Counted from the stretch's first letter, positions 13,584 through 25,900 are shown. The stretch: 64,000 nucleotides of DNA from Trichosporon coremiiforme (GCA_039545355.1 BCJJ01000018.1:62001-126000); one strand, 5' to 3'. Program-made: numbers and translations. The notes: a model not told the origin generated them from the sequence alone.

Positions 13584-14818
13584 CTAAGAGCTCGTCAGCT
13601 GCTGCTGGTGCCACGGGGTCGCCGTCTTCTCCGACTCACTGTAGAAGCCGCCCCAACCGCCGGTCTGGTAGTAGGCAGCAGCCGCTGCGGGGTCCCAAGT
13701 GGGAGGGGGAGGGGGAGCTGATCCGTTCTCAGGACCGGGGGACTGCGCTCCAGGCTGGCCAGGGATACCCCCGTAGCCGGGGAAGTATGGGTAGTTGTTG
13801 GTGTACATCTGGAAGTCAGGCCTGTCGGAGAAGGCGTGACGCACCATGTATCCAGGCGCGTCGCTTTGGCGGTCCTTGCCCCAAGAGCACTTGATGGGGC
13901 GGCCGTGGACCAGCTGGTTCTGCAGCGACGTGATGGATAAGGCGGCGTTGGCGTGCGTGTCCAGCTTGACAAACGCAAACCCGCGGTCGGCCTGCATCCT
14001 GATCTCGACAATGTAGCCGTAGTTCTGGAACAGAGGAATGAGGTCCGCCTGGGTCGTGTAGGGGATCAGGTTTCCGACATAGACGGTCGTGTTGTAGTCG
14101 GGGGTCTGAGCAGCGACTTGCTCGAACGTCAGAGGGCCGTTGAAGCCTTGACCGAGGCCAAGACTGCGAGAGCCGCCCGTCTGCGTCTTCTGGTTCGCCC
14201 AGTTGACGCGAATAGCCCGAGATCCGAGCCACTCGCCATTCATAGTGGCGATCGCCTGCTCTGCGTCTGCCTTGTCACTGCGCCGGTCAGCATTCGGCTC
14301 CGCGCACACGAGCAGGTACAGGTAGAAACTCACCGGAACGAGAGGAAGCCGTATCCTCGGCTCTTGCCCGAGTTCATGTCCCACATGACGCGAGCCTCAC
14401 TTAGCGACGCAAACTTGGCAAACGCCTTGCCCAGAATGTCATCGTTCACTTCCGGGCTCAGGTCGCCGACGAACACATGGAAGTGGTGCTGGGTGTCCTC
14501 GCGGTTGCCCTGGCCCTGGTAAGCCCAGTTGACGCGGATTTCAGAGTCAAAGATCTTGCGACCGTTGAGCGTCGTCAGCGCTTGCTCGGCACTGCGCATG
14601 TCGGTGTACTCGACGAAGCCGTAGTTGTACCCGCCGTGGTGGAAATTGCGATCCTGAATGATCTTTGCTGAGACGACGGGGCCGGCGACGGAGAAGATCT
14701 CTGCGAGCATTTGATCGGTCACGCGGGGCGACATGTTACCGATGTAGAGGTGAGGCTTCTTGGGCGCCTCTGCAGCCTGGTTGTTGGACATGGCGAAAGG
14801 AGGAAACGGTTGCGACAT
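13584..14818 (-). CDS. PUB1: Pub1/TIA-1-type poly(U)-binding RNA-binding protein, three RRMs
   Basis: Cytoplasmic/nuclear RNA-binding protein that stabilises or stores U-rich mRNAs and joins stress granules in yeasts and animals. Minus-strand exons 14334-14818 and 13584-14277 join in phase to 392 residues. RRM1 (about 22-96) has RNP2 LYIGNM and RNP1 YNYGFVEY; RRM2 (about 112-186) has VFVGDL and SRGYGFLSF; RRM3 (about 231-300) has VYVGNL and DRGFAFVKL. The TIA-1 signature IRVNWA follows RRM1 and RRM2, and KCSWGK closes RRM3. The C-terminus is Pro/Tyr/Gly-rich (YPYFPGYGGIPGQPG) and low-complexity, as in Pub1. The first ATG at 14818 (MSQPFPPFAMSNN) is taken; a second in-frame ATG nine codons later is possible. 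The upstream leader is strongly CT-rich. Secure family call; orthology to Pub1 rather than Ngr1/Nam8 is inferred from length and RRM spacing. Confidence 0.92.
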
Positions 14819-17172
14819 TTGGCAGAGACAGGGGGAGTGTTAATGCAAGTTGCCGGGAGGAGGAAGTGGTAGTGGAAGGGGAGGGAAGGGTCGAAGTGCA
14901 GTGCGTATCGGAGTGGTCAGGGAGTAGCGTTTGCTGCTTGTCTTGATCGTTGAGTTATGCAAATGGGAGTGGGGAGTGGGTATGGGAATGCGCTTTGAGG
15001 AGGATGTCTGTCGTGGAGAGATGATGCAGTTTTTGGTTGGTCTTTGATCTTGATGATACCCGAGAACCCGGAACGAGACGAGACGAGAGAGAGAGAGAGG
15101 AAAGAAAGCCAAAGAGAGAAAAGAAAACGAGACGATGACTGAGAGACCCTTGTGCAAGATGAGAGAAAGAAGAGGAAAGAGAGAAAGAGGAGTGGTGCGT
15201 GCATGACATGGGAGTGGGAGGGAGGGAGCAGCAGGCTCCGGTGCCAGGTGCCAGGTGCTGAGCGAACGCCAGCCAGGGTGATAGCGTGGTAGCGTGCCAG
15301 GCTAAGCCAGGCAGATGGGCCCACACCTGATCCCTTACACCGGCCAGACGACCTCTGTCCATGCCGGAACCATTAAGGCTGCCCTAATCACCTAGACCTC
15401 CACCACAGTCAAGTCAACCTTCGCGCCGCGCCTTGAATTCACAGACGTGCTGCTGTTGAGCCCTCCGAGCCCTCTGAGCCCTCTCCTCCCAATTCTACAA
15501 CGTCATGACTGACCTCGCCCCCTCCGCCCTCTGCCCCTACTCTCCCAAGCGAAGGGAGTACGTCTGACTTTGCAGCCATGACGCGGCGCAACCGGCGTCG
15601 ACCACGCCCGGACAGCTTGGCGGTGCGGCGCAGCCCGCGCCCACGCCCACGCCAGATCAAGGTCGGAAACCTGAATATCGCGGTTTACGGTTTCGTCATA
15701 GGCCCCCATGCCCGCCAGCAAACGCATCTCACAGGCTGCCTCCTCCAATGAACTCAGGAAACAGCTTCCAGGATACCCAGGCTCAATTTCTAGGACAACC
15801 CAGGTCCAGGTCCACAGTCCAAGCAAAGATCATCCGACAAGCGCGCAACCGACCAGACGACCATAAGACCACCGCGCCATCCACCGGTCCACCATCCTGG
15901 GACAGTCGTACCAGAGCCGTGCACCCTGTTGCCCCCCGCCGCAGCGACCACTCAGCTGGCCTTGATGACTTGCATTCATTCGGCCACCGGCTGACTCTTA
16001 CGCATTCGGGCGTGTGGATATTGCTGCATCTTTGTTGGCAGGGTGTAAGTTGTTCGAGGCGACATCTGAATGCGTAGCAAGTACTGGCCGTGCCCATGGT
16101 GGTATGCTGGAACGCCGCCAGCGACTGCATCCGTGTTCCACACCTGCGTGGCGGAACCACTGGCACGCGATGCTCGCTTGGAAAACCTCCGATCGACATT
16201 CCACATGTTCCACGCCAAGAGCAGAGCACTCTCGAGACTCGAGACTCACTCAAGCATGTCTCTGGACCTTTGTCTGGCCAGCTTGGCCAGCTTGGCCAGG
16301 TCGCGTGACCTCTGAGACGGGACTCTGTGACTCTGAAAATTCACTATACGGGCAATGCGTACCTCGCAATCAGATGCTTGGCATCAAGGGGCGGCCAGAG
16401 TCCCAGTGCGTGGCCCCGTAACCCCGTGTTCAGCAACTCTCTCGGCCGCGTTCTGGCCAAAGGAGGAACATTCCGGGCTACACCCGTTGGCGCGTCCGCC
16501 GAGTACCCCGCCAGTAGCCATGAATAGCCCGCCACGCCGTGCCGCGTGTGCCACAGCAAATGACTAGCAATAGCAACAGCAAGATGATGCAAGGTCCGTC
16601 GCAATAGTCACATGATTAGCACCTTCTCGGTTGGTGATATGGCGGCGGATTATAAATCACCACCCAAAGTAGCGCGCATGGTTTAACCGCCGTACCTTAG
16701 CTAGCAGTTGTACCTGCTTGTGCCGACGCAAGCGACCTGACAGCCCGCAACGGCCGGGGAACGCTCGGCTCGTAGTAGCGTTTCTTCGGTGATCCCCGTC
16801 TGTCCCCTCGCCTTTTCGGTAACTAACCCCTTGGCTCAACGCCGCGCCGCTCGTCCGCCCGCCGCCAGCCATATGCCAGCTACCCGTCCGCGGAGCACTG
16901 TGCGGCGAAGTGGTCTGGACGTTTGGAGTTGCTTAACAATCACTCCATCGCTCAACTCTCTGTGCAACTGTATAACTCGACGCCCCGACGCCCTCGCCGT
17001 CGACAGTGGCGATCACAACATACGCCAAGCTCGGCACAATCGCCTTCCGAAATCATCGCCCACCCCACACACCCCACACACCGCACACCCTGTCCCGGCT
17101 CCAAGCGTCCGCCGCTGAACGTCCGTTGAACGCCGCCAAAGGACCTCCTCCTCGAAGTTTCTGAACGGGACC
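14819..17172. other. Divergent intergenic region between PUB1 and the MFS transporter
   Basis: No supportable gene in 2.35 kb. From 15060 to 15200 the plus strand is almost pure purine (GAGAGAGAGAG, AAAGAGAAAAGAAAA), i.e. a polypyrimidine leader for PUB1 on the minus strand. A triple CAGCTTGGC repeat lies at 16278-16302. TATAAA occurs at 16651, about 520 nt upstream of the transporter ATG; its use is unproven. The last 150 nt before 17172 are C-rich leader. Confidence 0.45.
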
Positions 17173-19064
17173 ATGTCCGGTCCTGCACCCACGACGGGAC
17201 CCGAGACAACAACACCGTACAGCGAGAAAGATGCCTGGACGCCAACCTCTGAGAGCACGATGAGCACGAGCGCAACACTGAAAGACGGCGGATCGCGCGC
17301 CGACCTGACCGAGAAGAGTGCAGATGGCACATTGAAAGAGCCCAACGACACTGTCCCCAACGGAGACTACGCGGAGAAGACACCGAACGGGGATGTGGCC
17401 TACTCCACGCCGAACGGTAACGGTCTCCTCAAGACTAACGGAGACGGCGGCTACGTGATGAGCAATGCGGACCTGGCCGCTCTCGAAGCACAGGACAAGG
17501 CGAACCACATCGGACACTGGGACGGGAATCCGCACCATCCCCATTCTGACGATCATGTTGATGAGGTTGCGGTGAGGGAGAGGGATGGCACGGTCGTCAC
17601 CTTCCCCGATGGCGGGTGGCGGGCTTGGCTTGTTGTTCTTGGAGCAGGACATACGTTGTTCTGCACCTTCGGCTTTGTCGTGAGTATCTGTCGCTGAGGT
17701 GCGCATAGGGCGTTTGGAGGGGAGATGGAAGCAGTGGGAGCCATAGGGAGGAAGGAGGCCGAGACCGAGTGCGGAGTCGCAGAGGGCGAGAGTACCTGGA
17801 AGCCAGTGGTCCCGGAGACATTACAAGAGAACGTACTAACGACAGAACGCCTGGGGCACGTTCCAGGACTACTACACGCACAAGTTCCCCGAGCAGAGTG
17901 CTTCGACCATGTAAGTGTTCTGGGGCAGAGCGCTGGAGCCGGAGTAATCCCCCACGCGACTTATCGCTCACCGAGCACTCGTCCCCCGACCACGCGCCCC
18001 CCCGAACGTTGAGCTGACAGATCAGCGGCTGGATCGGCTCGATGCAGTACCTCCTCATCTTCCTCCCCTCCGTCGTAATGGGCCGGCTAGTGGACCAAGC
18101 CCGCTTCCTTCCCTATTTCTGGGCCGCCTCATTGCTGTATCCCTTCAGCATCATCATCACCGCCGAAGTGACGGCGTTCTGGCAAGCGATCCTCTCGCAC
18201 GGCATTCTGTTCGGTTTCTCCGTTGGGTTGCTGTTCTGCCCCGCCGTAGCCGTGACGGCGCAGTGGTTCCACCGCCGGCGCGCCTTTGCCCTTGGTCTCG
18301 TGGCCGTGTGCAGTAGTTTAGGCGGCACCGTGTTCCCCATCCTCGTGAGCCGCTGCATGCGCCTCGTCGGGTTCAAGTGGACGATGCGCATCAGCGGTCT
18401 GCTGGTGCTGTACTGCACTATGTTTGCGTCTTGCGTCCTGCGCACAAGACTGCCGCCGAAATCCTCCCCCGGTGGCGTGTTGAACCTTCGCGCATTCAAG
18501 ATGCCCTACTGGGCCTTCTGGGTCGCGTCGTGTTTCTTCATCCAGGCGGGGCTGTATACGCCCCTGTCCTTCCTGGACGTGATGGGCAAGGGGCTGGGCC
18601 TAGGTGATTACTCGGTCTACTTGATCTCCATCGCCAACGCCGGCTCATTGATTGGACGCATAGGCCCCGCCTATATCGCAGACAAGTGGGGCAGTGTCAA
18701 CTTCCTCATCCCCGGCCTCGTGTGCAGCATGGTGACGACCTTTGCGTGGCCCTATGCCACGTCTAAAGGGTCTCTGACGGCCGTGGCAGTCATCAACGGC
18801 ATTTTCCAGGGCTGCTTCGTCTCGCTCGTTGCGCCCGCCATCGGCGCTTTGGGAAGCATGGAGGACAACGGACGCCGGTTCGGGACGTGCAACACCATCA
18901 TGGCGTTTGGAAGTCTGCTGAACGCTCCCGTGTGTGGAGCCATCCTTGAGGCGACGAGTTTCCATGAAGTGTCGTACTATGCGGGAAGCATGCTGGGCGC
19001 GGGGATTGTGCTCATGACGATATCGCGGTCACTGTTTTTGAAGAAGTTCTGGGGAAGGATCTAG
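17173..19064 (+). CDS. MFS transporter, monocarboxylate-porter (MCT/Mch) type
   Basis: Plasma- or organelle-membrane transporter of the major facilitator superfamily. Exons 17173-17679, 17846-17910 and 18026-19064 join in phase to 536 residues. A hydrophilic N-terminus of about 140 residues rich in Thr/Asn/Gly/Asp (NGDYAEKTPNGDVAYS) precedes the family signature PDGGWRAWLVVLGAG at the start of TM1. The NAWGTFQDYY segment follows, then GWIGSMQYLLIFLPSVVMGRLVDQ and further helices to about residue 530, giving roughly 12 segments. Acceptor 18025 is required; the CAG five bases earlier breaks the frame. Fungal members (Mch1-5 and relatives) carry monocarboxylates, riboflavin or unknown substrates, so the substrate cannot be assigned. 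The asymmetric long acidic N-terminus is typical of this group. Confidence 0.9.
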
Positions 19065-19876
19065 TCGGAGTCGGGACGCAGGGGCGGGCAGGGAGCAAAC
19101 AGGAGGGGAGGAGGACATACATGTCTTGTAACACTGGTTCGGTAAAGGGTTTCCGTTAGACATCTACATCAAATTAGCATAATGCAAGCTTTTCCATGGT
19201 TACAGCGCGTGAAGGAAGTGGTTTGGGCAGGTCGCATTAGCTGCAAGATGGAGGGGCCGTCGGTCGGTCGTGTCGCGAGTAACGACAGCTTTACTGTGGC
19301 AAAATGCGGTCGAAATCAACCAGGTTCGCCAACGCCATCAGGAGAGCTGGCCGTGCACCGCTTCTCAATGCGGTTAAGCATGTTTCTCGAGGTATCTGAC
19401 ACACGAAACAGCCTGTGTACATTGCTTCTTTCCCCTCGGTGGCGCTTCGCTCCGCTCTGGTCTCATCATCGCCTTCATTGCCCACAGTCCTCCGCGGGCG
19501 GGAGAGGGGGGGGGGGGGGGGGCACAGCCACGCCGCGCGCCGCCCTCAGAAATAAATTTACCATCGCGTCATGGCTACACCGCTCTACTCATTTGGCCCT
19601 TCCAGCGTAGTGGTCCCAAGTGCCAAGGCGTCCCAGTGATAAGCCAATGCATAACGCGTGACAACGCGTGGCCTTTCAAAGACCATTCTATGGACTGGGA
19701 TGTGGTAAGAAACAAAAAGAGATGAAATGAAAAGCCCTTGATGATGAAGAGAAAGAGGAATAGCGAGGGGGGTCGGGTAGGAATATAAGCTGCTAGTATT
19801 GGTAAGGGGGTACTGGTGTACGCGGGGTAGTGTTCTATGTCACGCCGGAGTACGGCGTCTATAATTGTCCTCAAAA
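19065..19876. other. Convergent spacer with poly-G tract
   Basis: 3' flanks of the MFS transporter and the wall-protein gene. A run of about 17 G at 19506-19522 marks a possible assembly weak point. AT-rich segments near 19130-19190 and 19690-19760 may serve 3' end formation. No gene seen. Confidence 0.4.
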
Positions 19877-22800
19877 TCAGATGAGCATGACCAGGCTGGC
19901 GGCAATGGCACCGAGAGCAGCGACGACACGGGGAGCACTGGACGAAGCGGAAGAGTTGGCAATGACCGTCGCCGTGTGCTCGGACACCACCGTCTTCGTC
20001 TCCGTCACCCGCGTAACGACACCGAGGTGATTGACAGCGCCAGTGCTCGACGACACGGCGGGGGTGTTCGTCGTCCCAGTGATCAGGAACATGCTAGACC
20101 CAAGCTCCTGGTTGGCCGTCATGATGGACCGCGTTGAAGTCGTGGAGGGCGCAGCGGAACTCTCCGGCGCGCCGCTGGTGGTGAGCGCGGTGATGTCGGC
20201 GACGGGGGAAGAGGACGACTCGACGCGCGCCGAAGAGGCCGAGGAGGGGTAGACGAAGCGCGTCGTGTCTGCTGTCAAGCTGGAAGCTTCGCGCGTCGAC
20301 GAGGCGGCGGATTGCGACTGCGCGGACGCAGTGACGATCGAGGTCACGTCGGTCGTCGGCCGGGCTCCAGAGGAGGAAGCGATCACGACGAGCGTATCGG
20401 AACGCGAGGGCGTAGCGGACACAGTTCCTGAAGTCGTTCCCGAGGGAGGCACAGGGGCCGAACGAGAAGTGTCAGAGGGAAGCACGCCGCTGTCCGTTGC
20501 CGAAGTTATTGGCAGACGACCGGAGTCGGAGGCGGAGCTCGTGGGACGAACGCCCGAGGCAGAGCTGGAGGGCGTGTTCGACGGCGCGTTGGAGGCAGAG
20601 TCGGAGGGCGTCTCGGCCGCCCACGAAGTCGAACGAGTCGACGACTGGCCCGGAAGGATGTGTGTCGGGCTGTCAGTCGGGGGCGCAGACTGCGAGGGCG
20701 TGTTTGACGGCTCGCGCGACGGAGTAACCGGCTGCGACCCCTCCTGCGAGGAACTGGGCAGGGGACGGCCAATGGTCACCTGCGTCGTGGGCTCGTCCGA
20801 GGCCGTCGGTACATCAGAGCTGGCCACGTCCGAGGTGGGCATGGGGCGCTGAGTGTTCTGCATCTGCGACGTGGGCGTGTCCTGCGTGCTCTGCGTGCCC
20901 TGCGACGTGGGTGTGGGGATGGGCGCCGTGTCGCTCGTCTCCTCCCCGATCCACCAGGGGGTGTGCGACGAGGTAGGCACGGCTGAGGACTGCTCCTGCG
21001 CCGTCGACTGCTGCTGTTGAGTTGACTGCTGCTGCTGCTGCTGCGTAGACTGCTGCTGCTCCGTGGACTGCTGGGTGGATTGTTCCTGCTGCGAAGTCAC
21101 GGGCTCAGGCTGGGGGGTCGGTTCCGGCTGCGAAGGCTGCGAAGACGGGCGTCCCCACGGCCACGAGAAGAGAGGCGTGCGGCTCGTACTCGTCTCAGTC
21201 TCGGGCTGGGTCGTCGGCTCGGGCTGCGTAGACGTCCTCGTCCACGGCCACGGGAAGAGGGGCGTGTGGCTCGTGCTCGTCTCCGGCTGAGGTTCGGAGC
21301 TGGGCTCGGGCTGAGTCGACGGCTGAGGCTGGACGGTCGGCTGAGGCTGGGTCGACGGCTCGGGCTGAGTGGTCGGCTCGGGCTGGATGGTCGGTTCAGG
21401 CTGAGTCGAAGTACGCGTCCACGGCCAAGGGAAGAGAGGCGTACGGCTCGTACTCGTCTGGACGTCCGAGGTGGGCTCAGGCTGCGTGGAAGTACGCGTC
21501 CACGGCCAGGGGAAGAGGGGCCTACGGCTCGACGAAGGGGAGGGCACAGGAGGCGCCTCGCTTGATGTCGGCTCGTTCCATGCCTGCTCAGTCGAAGACG
21601 ACGGAGGAGGGGGAGGGGGAGGAGGCTCCGTCGACGTTGTCGTGGGGGGAGGGGGAGGTGCCTCCGAAGTCGACGAGGGAGGGGGAGGGGGAGGAGGGTG
21701 AGTCGACGTCGTTGTGGGAGGAGGGGGAGGCGCCTCCGAAGTCGACGAGGGCGGCGGGGGAGGAGGTGCCTCTGATGTCGACGAGGGTGGAGGGGGAGGA
21801 GGTACCTCTGAAGTCGACGAGGGGAGAGGGGGAGGAGGTGCCTCTGATGTCGACGAGGGTGGAGGGGGAGGAGGTACCTCTGAAGTCGACGAGGGGAGAG
21901 GGGGAGGGGGAGGCTCCGAGCTTGACGACGGAGGGGGAGGGGGAGGCTCAGTCGAGGTAGTCGTCGGAGGAGGGGGAGGAGGCTCCGAGCTCGACGAAGG
22001 GGGAGGGGGAGGGGGAGGCGAAGGAGTCGTCGAAGTCGTACTCGGCTCAGGAGGGGGAGGGGGAGAAGTCGAGGTCGAAGTAGTCGACAGCTCCGGGGGC
22101 GGAGGCGGCGGCTCAGTCGAAGTGGACGTCGGCTCGGGCGAAGGCGAAGGCGAGCTCGAGCTCGGCTCCGGCGTAGGTTCCGGCGACGGCTCAACCGTGC
22201 TCGACGACGTCGGGGTATACGTAGAAGTCTCCTCCGTGCTAGGGGGAGGGGTATAAGACGAGGTCTCTTCTGTGCTCGTCGGGCTAGGACTAGGCGAGTC
22301 GGACTTGGTGGGCTCCGGGGCAGGACCGCCGCCGGCGCCGCCACACTCCTTCGGGCAGTAAACACAGTTTCCGATGAACTCGTGGAAACTCTCCTGGATG
22401 CCCTCGAGGCCGTCCGTGATGGGGTTACCGCGGAAGACCTCGTAGAGCCCGTGTCCGAGAACGGGGAACGTGCAACAGCGCTTGCTGTGCGTCGGACAGT
22501 CAGGGCCAGCCGAGGATGTCGGTGACGGCCCGCCGGCGGAGGCTGCGGCTACCACCGGCCCAGCACCAGCCTTAGCGACGGCACCGTCGGGTCCAGCAGA
22601 CGCATAGGCCATTGTATCTCCAGCGCCGGCACTGCCTGCGGCGCCGTTGCCATCCGCGTTGGCGGCGGCGAAAGAGCCGCCGGTTGCAGACGCTGCTGGC
22701 GGAGAGGCGTCCCCGCCAGCAGTCGCGGAACACCGGATTGGGGGCGAATTGAGCACAGACGACATCGACTCGCACTCTGCATCATTGTTGCAGTGGCAGT

Positions 22801-22972
22801 AGCCGTCTCCTCCATTGACGGCGGACTCGAGCGTGATACTAGACTCCTGCGCCCTGTCCTTGCCAACGCCGAGGATGTTGCCAATGATGCCTCGCGGCTG
22901 CTCATTGAGGATGTGGGGAAAGCCCGCCCGGGCTAATCGGAGGTGAGGGAGGTGGTCGAGAGCGAAAGCCAT
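19877..22972 (-). CDS. Pro/Ser/Thr-rich repetitive GPI-type cell-wall/surface protein
   Basis: Single-exon gene of 1031 residues. The N-terminal part (about 1-235) has two Cys clusters (YCHCNNDAEC and CVYCPKEC region) separated by an Ala/Gly/Ser linker. Residues about 236-560 are P-rich tandem repeats with PPPPPSSTSE/TTTSTEP units. About 560-650 holds four copies of a PLFPWPWTRTSTQPEPT unit, then a Gln-rich stretch, then a Ser/Thr-rich domain to about 1005. The C-terminus ends SSAPRVVAALGAIAASLVMLI, a typical GPI-attachment signal (small omega residues, short spacer, hydrophobic tail). Such Ser/Thr/Pro-rich stalks are heavily O-mannosylated wall proteins in basidiomycetes. Oddity: the ATG at 22972 is not followed by a recognisable signal peptide (MAFALDHLPHLRLARAG), so either an upstream exon encodes it or secretion is unconventional. 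Long ORFs on the opposite strand are translations of the repeat. Confidence 0.75.
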   Translation of the reverse strand: MAFALDHLPHLRLARAGFPHILNEQPRGIIGNILGVGKDRAQESSITLESAVNGGDGYCHCNNDAECESMSSVLNSPPIRCSATAGGDASPPAASATGGSFAAANADGNGAAGSAGAGDTMAYASAGPDGAVAKAGAGPVVAAASAGGPSPTSSAGPDCPTHSKRCCTFPVLGHGLYEVFRGNPITDGLEGIQESFHEFIGNCVYCPKECGGAGGGPAPEPTKSDSPSPSPTSTEETSSYTPPPSTEETSTYTPTSSSTVEPSPEPTPEPSSSSPSPSPEPTSTSTEPPPPPPELSTTSTSTSPPPPPEPSTTSTTPSPPPPPPPSSSSEPPPPPPTTTSTEPPPPPPSSSSEPPPPPLPSSTSEVPPPPPPSSTSEAPPPPLPSSTSEVPPPPPPSSTSEAPPPPPPSSTSEAPPPPPTTTSTHPPPPPPPSSTSEAPPPPPTTTSTEPPPPPPPPSSSTEQAWNEPTSSEAPPVPSPSSSRRPLFPWPWTRTSTQPEPTSDVQTSTSRTPLFPWPWTRTSTQPEPTIQPEPTTQPEPSTQPQPTVQPQPSTQPEPSSEPQPETSTSHTPLFPWPWTRTSTQPEPTTQPETETSTSRTPLFSWPWGRPSSQPSQPEPTPQPEPVTSQQEQSTQQSTEQQQSTQQQQQQSTQQQQSTAQEQSSAVPTSSHTPWWIGEETSDTAPIPTPTSQGTQSTQDTPTSQMQNTQRPMPTSDVASSDVPTASDEPTTQVTIGRPLPSSSQEGSQPVTPSREPSNTPSQSAPPTDSPTHILPGQSSTRSTSWAAETPSDSASNAPSNTPSSSASGVRPTSSASDSGRLPITSATDSGVLPSDTSRSAPVPPSGTTSGTVSATPSRSDTLVVIASSSGARPTTDVTSIVTASAQSQSAASSTREASSLTADTTRFVYPSSASSARVESSSSPVADITALTTSGAPESSAAPSTTSTRSIMTANQELGSSMFLITGTTNTPAVSSSTGAVNHLGVVTRVTETKTVVSEHTATVIANSSASSSAPRVVAALGAIAASLVMLI
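21130..22090 (-). repeat. Coding minisatellite (PPPPP-SSTSE and PLFPWPW units) inside the wall-protein gene
   Basis: On the plus strand the array appears as GGAGGGGGAGG-type runs alternating with TCGACGAGG (about 21595-22090), and four copies of CCACGGCCA-GGGAAGAG-type units near 21155, 21241, 21418 and 21500. Unit lengths vary in multiples of three, so the frame is kept. Confidence 0.85.
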
Positions 22973-25900
22973 GTTTTTGGTGGTAGAATGTTGGGTCTGG
23001 GGAGGGTGTTGAGGGGTCGAGGGGGAAGGGGTCAGTCAGTATAGGTCGGAAGGGCGTGAATGGTGTCGGTGAAGGTCGACGAGGTCGTGTCGGTACGTTT
23101 AGTTTGTCGGATTATGCGGGTCGAAAGAAGAAAAGGAGTTCGACCAGGCTCGCTGTCCTTCCTTCGATAGCCCACAGACGGTGGGGATGTCGAATCCGGA
23201 CGTCGAAGAAACAGAGAAGGTAAGGTAGTAAACGAGTGACGGCGAGCAAGAAGAGGGCGAGATGATCACGTCGCCGACGTGAAGGGGAGGATAACGATGG
23301 AGAGGAGAACGAAGTTGGAATCAACTGCAAAGCGCACAGCGCACTGGGTTCGACCAACAGAGGAGAGAGGAAGCAAGGTGCCAGGTGCAGAGTCTGTTTC
23401 TCTCTCACCAGGGGGAGTCGCGGGCCTGGGTGTGTTACACCTGCAGCACGCGTGCTGCCCGCGAGAAGGTCCCACAACGGGCATCCATGGAAAAGCGAGC
23501 GACGAAAGACACTGAGATAGAGGGTGAAGGGCATCTGGTGGCCGACCCTGTAGGTCTGAGGTCCCGCAAGGGTACCTGGCTGAGGGTTTTCCTGGGGTTG
23601 TTCCCGGGCTGTCGGAGCAGCACAAGGCAACTACAGCCAGGCGATGAATTACGAGAAGTTCAAGGGTTCAATGTTTAACATGCGGATAACGCAGGGCTAG
23701 TCTTCGACTTACGACAGCCTCGACCACCGACGCGTCTCGGCTACCGTGCACCGCGCGGCATGCAAGGGCGAGGGTGTGCTCGGAAATAAGCTTCAGTTCC
23801 GAGTTTTGCACGTCCTGAGCGCTGAGCTGCTCCTACGCTGCACTCGGGTACTTGTACGTGCACCAGGTCCAGCATTAGAGAGCAAGGCTGGACCTTGGCT
23901 CAGACTTTGATACAGGCACTTGAATTCGTCCTGTCCATTGCATCGCCGGCCAAACAGGACGCCACACGGCATGCTGGGGTGCATGTCCCAGACCGCCAAG
24001 GGGGCAGAGGCGCCAAAGGTGACTGTCAGCGCGCGTTAGTGACCCTCTGCGGCCCGGGGGTGGCTTACCTCACCCTGCCGCCCCCTTCGTGCGGCCGTGC
24101 ACTTGGGGCACTGGCTCTGTGACGGTAAACATCGCTTCTTACGTTCTGTTCTTGAATCGAAGCGTGGTGCATGCTGCAGAATACAACTGAATCCTTCAAC
24201 TATGAGCGGGCTGCGGTGCGGCTGTGGGCACCACTGGGCCGTGGGCAGTGGGTCGTTGCAGTGGGCTACAGCCTCAGTGGACGGGGTGCAGTCTTCCGCA
24301 CAGCCTCACGCTCGTGCGCAGACCGCCCGCCGATCTTAGACCGGCATTCAGAGCCTTCAGAGGCTGGGCTAGCTGAGGGTCCTCTTACGTGTTTCTTACT
24401 CACTCATGAATGGGGCAGCGAGCACCCTCGATACCACGTACAAAGGCTCAAAACCGAACATGCATACCATCTCTGAGCACCGTCAGACCACTTTAACTCC
24501 TTTGTCTGTTGTGGGAATCTCATGATGAACGAAAGCTTTCAGCTGCCTCGAGGTGTGGCACGGTTGACTTTTACTCGTGGTGTTAGAGTTTGATCGACGA
24601 GAACGTCTTCACGTTGCACACCGAGGCTCGACGAGGCACCACTGCCACTGCAGCAGAAGTGCTGGGTAGCGACGGGGCGTGCTCGCCCAGTGCTCGGTGA
24701 CTGCCTCCTGCTTGGCAACATGTGTCGCTTTTGATCTACTTGCACATAAGCTGGCAGCGACCAAACAAGCCTCACTCTCGTGCCCGGTGCCGGAAACGTA
24801 ATTGCGAAGCTCAGACCCAGGCACATCGAACCAGACGCAAATAGACTCAGTGGTAAGTCGTAGCATGCCAGACCTAGTTGTTGATATGCATTTGAGTCCG
24901 CCTGCAGCCCTTCGATGTCCTCCGTATGCAGGAAAATGTTCTCGGAAGCGCAGTGCAGTGTTCTGTCCCAGTCACAGATCACAGAGGCGCAGGATCAGGC
25001 TGCCTATCTATCCTCAATGCCCTCAGTGCCGCGTTCGCGGCGCCAATAGGACACGACGCCGCGGAGCGCTGAGACAGAGCGAGGTACGGGGGTTGCGGAG
25101 CGTACGGAGGTGCGGCGCCACCCAAGCACGCGCAAGCATGTGCGTCGCTCGTCAATTGTGTTGAAAGGTCCAGAAGTTCTCAGACTGAAGGGAACAACAA
25201 GGGACGCAAAGGGACGCAGAGGGGCAAGTGATGCTCGCCCGTCCACAATCCCAATGCACAGACGAAAGTAAGGGTGCGAAACATGGGGTAAGCGCGCGTA
25301 TGCGCGAAATCTTGAGCATGCGCGAGTGACTTTGAAAGACGAGGAGGTTAGCGTTACATTTGACTATGCCTCGTGAGACAGAATTGGCCTAAGGGAGTGA
25401 AGAGTACAAAGGTACCGAGGTCGTCGTCGGTACTTTCTGAACACTGCGGGTATGGGGGGAGAGACGTGCGTCGTACGTCGGTGTTCTTCTGCTGTATTCT
25501 TATCGGGAACGCAAAGAGGGTAGAAAGCACGCTACGGAACGTACCCGAATGGAAGTCCTGGATCCAGGCGTGAACAGCGATCCTCGACGGTCGTCATCGC
25601 GGGCTCCGGGCGCCGAAAGATGTTTCCCAGGATGTCATCTGGACCGGGAAACGCGCAATTCATCTTTGAGAATACACTTGAGGACAGTTAGGATGGGAAG
25701 GCATGGAGGAACGAGGGCCTGTGTGGAACTGGTACACGCCCAAGTATACAGGTACGCAAGAGCCCCGTGTGTTCATGGCATGGTGGAGAGACGAGGCAGC
25801 AGGGATTGCAAGGGGTCAAGGAGAGCTACCGGGTGCCTCGCTGCAGTTTGTCCAAGCACTCAAGTCCTCCTACTGCAGTACCACAGACACACCGTGTCAG

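Noticed and set aside
20265..22365. Long ORFs antisense to the wall-protein gene (Gly/Glu- or Arg/Leu-rich)
   Set aside because: They mirror the Pro/Ser/Thr repeat; composition is fully explained by the repeat on the minus strand.
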